30,552 nucleotides of DNA from an uncultured Bacteroidota bacterium (GTDB lineage Bacteria; Bacteroidota; Bacteroidia; Bacteroidales; UBA12481): positions 1 through 30,552 of the forward strand of contig CAILAQ010000507.1 of NCBI GenBank assembly GCA_903832165.1, read 5' to 3'. A program made the position numbers and the translations under genes. Below, piece by piece: positions 17,194 through 22,845 of the stretch. Positions within the stretch are counted from its first letter, which is position 1; each line of letters opens with the position of its first letter. The notes beneath the pieces were generated by a model. That model did no database searches and was not told where the DNA came from. It worked only from the letters and a program-made list of their open reading frames with translations.

Positions 17194-17960
17194 TTTGTCT
17201 TATTCAAAAATTTGGTCAGAAGTTCTTGTGCTTCATTGCTTTGCTTAAGCGCAGAGATGCTGTTTACATAAATTTCGGAATTCACGTCAGACATCGCAGT
17301 GCGTGATACCCTCCATAATCGTTTGATCTCCCGAAGAGCACCAGCCGGAAGGTTGGTTAATATATTGATCAGCTTGTTCAGCTCTTCCTGCATTTCATCA
17401 GGTTCGGTCAGCTGATCCGACAATCCGGCACTAAGCGCTTCAGCCGCACTGAATGATTGCCCTGTCAGCATAAATTGTTTAATCTTTATTGATTGTGAGC
17501 GTTGCTGCACGTATGGCAGGATAATGGCAGGCGCAAGTCCCAGCCTGACTTCTGAAAATCCGAATACTGAATTTACTGAGGAAAATACCCAGTCGCTGCA
17601 ACCCAGAATACCTATAGCTCCGCCGAAAACTGCACCCTCTGTCACTGAGATCACCGGTGCCGGGTAATGGTCCAAAGTCTTCATCAGATTGCTTATCAAC
17701 CGGCTATCAGTAAGATTTTGTTCCTGATTGTTTGATCCGCTCTTCCTCATCCAGTTAAGGTCGGCGCCAGCACTGAAGTTGCCGCCTTTTCCCCTGATCA
17801 CCAGAATACTGATTTCCGGATCTTCAGAGAATGAGTTCAGCGCTGCAATCAATTCGTTTATCATTTCAGGATTGATCGCATTCCTGACTTCAGGCCGGTT
17901 CAGTACAATTGTGCTAACTCCCGGACCGCTGGTTATCTCTATAAATTTTTCCTTCATCAT
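17190..17960 (-). CDS. Enoyl-CoA hydratase, methylglutaconyl-CoA hydratase type
   Basis: This 256-residue crotonase-family enzyme should hydrate 3-methylglutaconyl-CoA to HMG-CoA. The oxyanion-hole segment is NFSAGADLNWM (61-71), and the second is GAVFGGAIGILGCSD (109-123). FGFSEVRLGLAPAIILPYV carries the catalytic Glu137. GADLNWM plus FSEVRLGLAPAII is the pattern of bacterial LiuC-type hydratases rather than of straight-chain crotonases. The first crotonase Glu (E144 of rat enzyme) is replaced by Gly117, which also fits LiuC. The start is ATG at 17960 or 17957; an in-frame TGA at 17970-17972 limits it. The ribosome-binding region is occupied by a threefold 8-bp repeat. The stop overlaps the MCC alpha start. 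Confidence 0.88.
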   Translation of the reverse strand: MMKEKFIEITSGPGVSTIVLNRPEVRNAINPEMINELIAALNSFSEDPEISILVIRGKGGNFSAGADLNWMRKSGSNNQEQNLTDSRLISNLMKTLDHYPAPVISVTEGAVFGGAIGILGCSDWVFSSVNSVFGFSEVRLGLAPAIILPYVQQRSQSIKIKQFMLTGQSFSAAEALSAGLSDQLTEPDEMQEELNKLINILTNLPAGALREIKRLWRVSRTAMSDVNSEIYVNSISALKQSNEAQELLTKFLNKTK

Positions 17961-17977
17961 CTCATCATCTCATCATC
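17954..17977 (-). repeat. 3 x 8-bp tandem repeat at the hydratase start
   Basis: The coding strand reads GATGATGA three times without error, covering the two possible start codons of the hydratase gene and the bases where a Shine-Dalgarno would lie. The unit is not a multiple of three, so copy-number slippage would change spacing and the frame of upstream ATGs relative to the gene. Confidence 0.9.
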
Positions 17978-18015
17978 CGTTTAAACCCGCAGGCTATTGA
18001 TATCGGTTTTCAATT

Positions 18016-19593
18016 TCACATCCTGTAGATGCCGGGTTTAAATTCAGGGATATCATTTCCGGCAACAGCTGCCAGGCTCAGTCCGAGTACGGTGCGTGTT
18101 TCAACCGGGTCGATAATGCCATCATCCCATAGTCTGGAAGTACTGTACCATACAGAGCTTTCTGATTCATACTGTTCAAACAGTGAGTCTGAAGAGATTT
18201 TGTCTTCTGTATTCCCCTTGCTGCTCACAGATTGCAGTACCTGTGATGCCTGCTGACCGCCCATGACCGATATTTTTGCATTTGGCCAGCAGTAGAGAAA
18301 TCTGGGACTAAAAGCCCTGCCTGCCATCGCGTAGTTCCCTGCACCAAAGGATCCGCCAATTATGACAGTAATTTTTGGAACGGTACTGTTAGCAACCGCA
18401 TTCACCATCTTAGCGCCGTCTTTGGCAATCCCTCCATGTTCATATTCCCTGCCAACCATAAATCCGGCTATATTTTGCAGGAAGACCAGCGGGATTTTCC
18501 GCTGATTGCATATTTCGATAAAGTGCGTACCCTTTAATGCTGATTCTGAGAATAGGATTCCGTTATTGGCAACAATGCCCACCGGATATCCCATGATTGA
18601 GGCAAATCCGGTAATCAGGGTGGTTCCGTATCCGGCTTTGAATTCATGAAACCGGCTGCCATCAGCAATCCTCGCGATCACTTCCATGGGATTCGCGACT
18701 GTGCGGCCATTGGCTTGAAATACGCCATACAACTCACTGGCAGGGTAGGCGGGTTCTTCAATATTTTTTATTGGAGGATCGTAATCCTTCTTTGGATAGG
18801 TTTCAAAAATGTTTCTGATAATTTTCAGTGCATGCCGGTCATCTTCGGCGAGATGATCAGCTACTCCGGAGCGGGTGGTATGTACATCAGCTCCTCCGAG
18901 CTCCTCGGCGGTGATTTCCTCTCCGGTTGCAGCTTTCACCAAAGGCGGACCAGCCAGGAATATGGTAGCCTGATTTTTTACCATGATTGTCTCATCGCTC
19001 ATTGCCGGGATATATGCCCCACCGGCAGTACAGGATCCCATCACTGCTGCTATCTGAGTTATCCCTGCGGCTGAAAGCCTGGCCTGCAGATAAAATATCC
19101 GTCCGAAATGATCGCGATCGGCAAAAAGGTTTGCCTGTTCGGGAAGAAAGATGCCTCCTGAATCCACGAGATAAACGGCCGGAAGCCGGTTCTCCAGCGA
19201 CATATCAAGTGCCCGGAGATGTTTCTTTATCGTTTCCTTTACATAGGTGCCGCCCTTAACGGTGGCATCATTGGCGATTATGACGGCCAGACGCCCGTGG
19301 ATACGACCGATTCCTGTTATGATGCCTGCACAGGGGAATTTATCATCGTATTGACCCAGGGCTGCCAGGGTCGAAAATTCGAGAAATGGAGTTCCATGAT
19401 CAACCAGCAGGTCGATACGTTCCCTTGCCAGCAAACGTCCCCTGGCGATATGACGCTCCACATACGGATCGGCATCACGAAACATCACCGACTTCAGCAG
19501 GCTCCTGTAATCCTGCGCTGCCTGGCCATTTGCTGATACATTGGCAAGAAATTCCTCTGAATTATTATCGATCTTACTGGATAGTCTGAACAT
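18016..19593 (-). CDS. Carboxyl transferase subunit, methylcrotonyl-CoA carboxylase beta
   Basis: This 525-residue protein has the two crotonase-like halves of acyl-CoA carboxylase beta subunits. The N-terminal half has GRLLARERIDLLVDHGTPF and GSCTAGGAYIPAMSDE, followed by TIFLAGPPLVKAATGEEIT and EELGGADVHTTRSGVADH. The C-terminal half has VFLQNIAGFMVGREYE, GGSFGAGNYAMAGRAFSPRF and ISVMGGQQASQVL. The sequence AGPPLVKAATGE is typical of methylcrotonyl-CoA (and geranyl-CoA) carboxylases rather than propionyl-CoA carboxylases. It accepts carboxybiotin from the alpha subunit and carboxylates 3-methylcrotonyl-CoA. It is the first gene of the operon, starting 48 bp after the response regulator. A short GGAG lies just before the ATG. 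Geranyl-CoA carboxylase is a less likely alternative. Confidence 0.92.
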   Translation of the reverse strand: MFRLSSKIDNNSEEFLANVSANGQAAQDYRSLLKSVMFRDADPYVERHIARGRLLARERIDLLVDHGTPFLEFSTLAALGQYDDKFPCAGIITGIGRIHGRLAVIIANDATVKGGTYVKETIKKHLRALDMSLENRLPAVYLVDSGGIFLPEQANLFADRDHFGRIFYLQARLSAAGITQIAAVMGSCTAGGAYIPAMSDETIMVKNQATIFLAGPPLVKAATGEEITAEELGGADVHTTRSGVADHLAEDDRHALKIIRNIFETYPKKDYDPPIKNIEEPAYPASELYGVFQANGRTVANPMEVIARIADGSRFHEFKAGYGTTLITGFASIMGYPVGIVANNGILFSESALKGTHFIEICNQRKIPLVFLQNIAGFMVGREYEHGGIAKDGAKMVNAVANSTVPKITVIIGGSFGAGNYAMAGRAFSPRFLYCWPNAKISVMGGQQASQVLQSVSSKGNTEDKISSDSLFEQYESESSVWYSTSRLWDDGIIDPVETRTVLGLSLAAVAGNDIPEFKPGIYRM

Positions 19594-19641
19594 TGCTCCG
19601 GATAAAACTTACCCAAGTAACTATTCAGGGGGTGGTTTTGT

Positions 19642-20328
19642 TTAACCAATGAAAAGATATCCCTTGCCTTTGATCGTTTGGATTTCAATGGTAGGATCAG
19701 ACGACAGATAGGTTCTGAGTTTGCGGATATATACGTCGAGGTTGCGGGAATTGAAAAAGGAATCATCACCCCAGACGGATAACAGCAGTTCCCGCCGGTC
19801 TGTCACCCTGTTCAGATTGGCGCACAAAAGGCTCAGAACCTGCTGATCGCGTTGCGATAGCTTAATTATTCCAGAAGCCGAATGTAACTCGTATTTATAT
19901 GGGTAAAAGGTAAAAGAACCAAGTTTGATCTCCCGGTTATCAGGGGTAACATGACCATTTGAATTTTTAAGGTTCAACTGATTTTTTATCCTGATGATCA
20001 GCTCCTCAATGCTGAAGGGCTTACGAATATAGTCAGTTCCTCCTGCCTCAAACCCTTTAACGAGATCTGCAGTGGTGGTTTTTGCTGTAAGGAAGATAAT
20101 GGGCATATTCTGATGTAATCCCCTGATCTGACGGCAGAGGGAATATCCATCAATATTGGGCAGCATGATATCGATTACGCAGATGTCCGGGTTGAAACTG
20201 TTGAAGCGGTTCATGACTTTGGCGCCATCAGTTTCCCATACAACCTCAAAGCCCTGATCCTCGAGAGTTTCCTTTACGATTTTACCGAGAAATAGCTCGT
20301 CCTCTACATATAGAATGCTCGTAGTCAT
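19642..20328 (-). CDS. OmpR-family response regulator
   Basis: This 228-residue regulator has a receiver domain (residues about 4-118) with acidic pair E9/D10, phosphoacceptor Asp53 in VIDIMLPNIDGY and the conserved Lys in IFLTAKTT. The C-terminal winged helix (about 130-227) contains LSQRDQQVLSLLCANLNRV, LLLSVWGDDSFFNSRNLDVYIRKLR and IKGKGYLFIG, typical of OmpR/PhoB output domains. The ATG at 20328 overlaps the kinase stop (ATGA); an upstream in-frame start at 20364 would lie inside the kinase gene. Its likely DNA target is the set of phased TTAACC repeats in the divergent promoter region at 21868-21904 (inference). The MCC beta gene follows 48 bp downstream. Confidence 0.93.
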   Translation of the reverse strand: MTTSILYVEDELFLGKIVKETLEDQGFEVVWETDGAKVMNRFNSFNPDICVIDIMLPNIDGYSLCRQIRGLHQNMPIIFLTAKTTTADLVKGFEAGGTDYIRKPFSIEELIIRIKNQLNLKNSNGHVTPDNREIKLGSFTFYPYKYELHSASGIIKLSQRDQQVLSLLCANLNRVTDRRELLLSVWGDDSFFNSRNLDVYIRKLRTYLSSDPTIEIQTIKGKGYLFIG

Positions 20329-21815
20329 GAAGTTTTCAGGGGAAATGTAAGGGTGAACAGGCAACCGCCCTTTTCCTGGTTTTTAACCGCTATCGAACCT
20401 CGATGCTGGTTCATCACCAAAGCTGCAAAGCTGAGTCCCAAGCCGTATCCTTTTATATTATGTGTATCACCGGTGGGGACCCTGAAAAACTTATCGAAAA
20501 CTTTTCCGAGATATTCTTTGGGAATACCCGGGCCGTTATCGCCCACTTCCAACAAAACTGAACCTTTATCCTGCCTTAACCGGATGGCTATTTCAGGGGC
20601 TTCATTCCCATATTTCAGGCTGTTGTCAATCAGATTGATCAATATTCCCTGGAAATAAAGTGGATCGACCATTATTAAGCCGATGGGTTCCGTTGAATCG
20701 AAGCTGATTCTTGCATTTCGTGCAGTCAGGCGGGGTTCCAATGTGACCAGTGCTTTATCGATCAGTTCTTTAAGATCGGCCGGCTGCGGCTGAATTAAAT
20801 TGTTTTGTTCACCGACAAGCGATTGATCCAGAACCTTACTGATCAAGTGATCTAAACGGTTCATCTCCTGGGTGGCCATATCAAGATAATCGAGCGTGAT
20901 GGCTGGATTATTGACCTTGTCGAACGTTTTAAGCGCCTCCAGAGCTACTTTAACGGTAGATACTGGCGTCCGGAGCTCGTGTGTAATATTGCTCACGAAA
21001 TCGCTCCGGAGGCTGTTTAACATCATCTGGCGTTTAAGACTGCGATTGGTGAAATAGAATGCCGAACCGGTAAGCAACAGTAATATGAATCCAAAAAGGA
21101 TTTGCGGACTCATTCTGCCAACCAGATAAGGTGACTCGTTTTTAACCAGAACGGCCGGTAGCTGGCCCGGCATCATCCCGGAGAAGTACAGGTCAGATTC
21201 ATGGGCATTTGTTGCCTGGCTTAATGAATCGGATTTCCAATGGAGAGAAATGCCCATATTTTTCGCCTCCGTTTTTTCTGTGAAGAATTTCTTGAATAAA
21301 ACAGAATCGAGTGCCAGGGGAAATCCCATCCGAACTGAATTATTGTTGGCAGTGGTATCTCCATTATGATTGATTATCAGCTTAACGCTTCGGATCAGCA
21401 TATCCTGCTTTCGTGTTGAAAAGGCTAATGCCGCTGCCTTATGAGGCCCTTTTCCCGTTATGCTGTCAAGTTTTGCTACTTCGACAACCGTATTCTCCGT
21501 GTATCCGTTGTTGCTGAAATAGGCTGATCTGGTTGCCATTTTTGGCAGGCAATTGACCAATGTGTCTTTTTTACGGTCTGCTGATAAGGTTATGGTAACT
21601 GAGTCGTTAAGGGCAGGTTCAATTACAGTGCTAAATACAACGCTGTCCATCACCTGATTGAGTGATTCGTCATAAATACGTGAGAGGTCATCGCGGAGAA
21701 CATCCTTCTCATCCTTGTACTGGCTCCTCAGCCAATAGACCACGAATCCGGTCAGCATGAGCTGGCTGAAAACCATCAGGATCGGGATCCACTTTATTTT
21801 TTTAATATTCAGCAT
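20325..21815 (-). CDS. Membrane sensor histidine kinase
   Basis: This 496-residue kinase has TM1 at about residues 9-29 (IPILMVFSQLMLTGFVVYWL), a periplasmic sensor region of roughly 205 residues with no domain I recognise, and TM2 at about 238-257 (QILFGFILLLLTGSAFYF). The HisKA domain has the phosphoacceptor His279 in SNITHELRTP. The ATPase domain has NLIDNSLKYGNE (N box), VGDNGPGIPKEYLGKVFDKF (G1 and F box) and GYGLGLSF (G2). There is no HAMP domain between TM2 and HisKA. The ATG at 21815 gives MLNIKKIKWIP; the longer TTG start at 21848 is unlikely. It is divergent from the GLPGLI/outer-membrane protein pair, so the signal may be envelope-related. The ligand is unknown. Confidence 0.93.
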   Translation of the reverse strand: MLNIKKIKWIPILMVFSQLMLTGFVVYWLRSQYKDEKDVLRDDLSRIYDESLNQVMDSVVFSTVIEPALNDSVTITLSADRKKDTLVNCLPKMATRSAYFSNNGYTENTVVEVAKLDSITGKGPHKAAALAFSTRKQDMLIRSVKLIINHNGDTTANNNSVRMGFPLALDSVLFKKFFTEKTEAKNMGISLHWKSDSLSQATNAHESDLYFSGMMPGQLPAVLVKNESPYLVGRMSPQILFGFILLLLTGSAFYFTNRSLKRQMMLNSLRSDFVSNITHELRTPVSTVKVALEALKTFDKVNNPAITLDYLDMATQEMNRLDHLISKVLDQSLVGEQNNLIQPQPADLKELIDKALVTLEPRLTARNARISFDSTEPIGLIMVDPLYFQGILINLIDNSLKYGNEAPEIAIRLRQDKGSVLLEVGDNGPGIPKEYLGKVFDKFFRVPTGDTHNIKGYGLGLSFAALVMNQHRGSIAVKNQEKGGCLFTLTFPLKTS

Positions 21816-21830
21816 CTTGTTGTTATGGTA

Positions 21831-21838
21831 CAAATATA
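21831..21838 (-). promoter_or_regulatory. -7 promoter element for the sensor kinase (TATATTTG)
   Basis: On the minus strand TATATTTG is a perfect match to the Bacteroidota -7 consensus TAnnTTTG, placing transcription start about 10 bp before the kinase ATG. No good -33 TTG is seen at normal spacing; instead the nearest TTAACC site begins about 30 bp upstream, as expected for an activator-dependent promoter. Confidence 0.6.
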
Positions 21839-21867
21839 GGGGTGTCAAATCGAATCCCCGGCAGGCA

Positions 21868-21904
21868 TTAACCTTTATTAACCTTGTTTTTGATGTTGTT
21901 AACC
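21868..21904. promoter_or_regulatory. Three phased TTAACC direct repeats, probable response-regulator sites
   Basis: TTAACC occurs at 21868-21873, 21878-21883 and 21899-21904. The start-to-start spacings are 10 and 21 bp, which is one and two helical turns, so all three sites face the same side of the helix. Direct repeats with this phasing are the normal target of OmpR-family regulators. They lie between two divergent -7 elements, in a position to control both the kinase/regulator genes and the GLPGLI gene. Confidence 0.6.
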
Positions 21905-21925
21905 TGATAATTAGGTGGAGGCTGT

Positions 21926-21933
21926 TATTTTTG
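21926..21933 (+). promoter_or_regulatory. -7 promoter element for the GLPGLI gene (TATTTTTG)
   Basis: TATTTTTG matches TAnnTTTG exactly and lies 17 bp before the ATG at 21951. The third TTAACC site occupies approximately the -35 area, and a -33 TTG is lacking. Confidence 0.55.
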
Positions 21934-21950
21934 ACAAAAATTATTAACGA

Positions 21951-22736
21951 ATGAAATCAATTATTCTCATCAGCACTGGTTTATTGGCATTCACCATGCT
22001 GGGCGCACAGAGCGATCCGGCAAAAACAATCAAGAGCGGTAAAGTTGTTTACGAAGAGACGATGAAAATCGAGATTCATCTGGAAGGCGATGCTGCAGCT
22101 TTGGCAGCATCATTCCCTAAAGAGCGTAAAAGCAAAAAGTCGCTGATCTTTAATGAAGGGGCCTCATTATATACCAATGTTAAGCAGGAGGAACCTACGG
22201 CGGAGCAGGTTTCTGGTGAAGGAAATACTATGGTCATGATGAGAATGATGGAGCCCGACAATAAAATGTATACGGATTTCGCCGCCGGGAAGCAGATCGA
22301 ACAGCGCGAGTTCATGACCCGCATGTTCCGGATCGAAAAAGAGCTGGGTGTATCAGATTGGAAACTGACTGGCAATACAAAAGATATTCTGGGTTACACC
22401 TGCCAGGAAGCCATCCGTATGAGTAAAGACACCACTGCGATTGTGGCCTGGTTTGCACCTGCATTACCTATCCCTGCAGGACCGGGTGAATACCTGAATT
22501 TACCAGGAATGGTTCTGTCCGTTGACCTTGATAATGGAAAACGTACCATAGTAGCCCAATCCATCGAGCCTGCTGTTGTCGATAATAAAATGCTTGCAAA
22601 ACCTAAAGAAGGTAAAAAAACCACCGAAGCCGAATTCAAAAAGATCGTCGAAGACAAGATGAAGGAAATGGGTGGTCCGGGTGGTAATGTCAGAGGAGCC
22701 GCTGGTGTTCAAATGTTGATGAGGATTGATAAATAG
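21951..22736 (+). CDS. GLPGLI family secreted protein
   Basis: This 261-residue protein has a signal peptide (MKSIILISTGLLAFTMLGA, cleaved near AQS). The family-defining region is AWFAPALPIPAGPGEYLNLPGMVLSVD, in which GPGEYLNLPGMVL is the GLPGLI-type core. Also visible are a KSLIFNEGASLYT segment and TKDILGYTCQEA with the conserved Cys. The C-terminus is charged and ends GGNVRGAAGVQMLMRIDK. GLPGLI proteins are periplasmic or surface proteins of unknown function, commonly encoded beside outer-membrane barrel proteins as here (22846). Its promoter region is shared with the two-component system. No enzymatic role can be assigned. Confidence 0.88.
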   Translation: MKSIILISTGLLAFTMLGAQSDPAKTIKSGKVVYEETMKIEIHLEGDAAALAASFPKERKSKKSLIFNEGASLYTNVKQEEPTAEQVSGEGNTMVMMRMMEPDNKMYTDFAAGKQIEQREFMTRMFRIEKELGVSDWKLTGNTKDILGYTCQEAIRMSKDTTAIVAWFAPALPIPAGPGEYLNLPGMVLSVDLDNGKRTIVAQSIEPAVVDNKMLAKPKEGKKTTEAEFKKIVEDKMKEMGGPGGNVRGAAGVQMLMRIDK

Positions 22737-22782
22737 TACGCAGTCTGCAGTCCACAGTCTAACAGTCTTCAGTTGGCAGACG

Positions 22783-22818
22783 GGGGTTCTATGATTAACC
22801 CCGGTCTTCAGACCGGGG
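22783..22818 (+). promoter_or_regulatory. Two mutually exclusive hairpins before the barrel gene
   Basis: CCCCGGTC (22799-22806) pairs perfectly with GACCGGGG (22811-22818) around a TTCA loop. Alternatively AACCCC (22797-22802) can pair with GGGGTT (22783-22788). Both cannot form together. There is no T-run, so it is not a simple terminator. It sits 27 bp before the barrel-protein ATG and could modulate its expression relative to GLPGLI, or be a mobile palindromic repeat. Confidence 0.45.
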
Positions 22819-22845
22819 ATTCTTACCTAACAACTAATTCAAACG

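Larger units (their letters stand above)
9031..19593 (-). other. Nine-gene leucine-catabolism-to-isoprenoid operon
   Basis: Nine genes on the minus strand are separated by at most 55 bp, and most gaps are 2-15 bp or overlaps. In order of transcription they are MCC beta, methylglutaconyl-CoA hydratase, MCC alpha, acyl-CoA dehydrogenase, IPP isomerase 2, HMG-CoA reductase, GYDIA GHMP kinase, diphosphomevalonate decarboxylase and mevalonate kinase. Known chemistry links them: 3-methylcrotonyl-CoA to methylglutaconyl-CoA to HMG-CoA to mevalonate to IPP/DMAPP. HMG-CoA synthase, HMG-CoA lyase and acetoacetyl-CoA thiolase are not in the window. No strong terminator hairpin was seen after the last gene, only a T8 run. 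Confidence 0.85.

Noticed and set aside
9031..19593. Operation of the operon in reverse, from HMG-CoA to isovaleryl-CoA for iso-fatty acids as in myxobacteria
   Set aside because: That route uses HMG-CoA synthase and AibA/AibB decarboxylase-type genes, none of which are present. The biotin carboxylase consumes ATP in the catabolic direction, and the kinases and decarboxylase drain mevalonate towards IPP.
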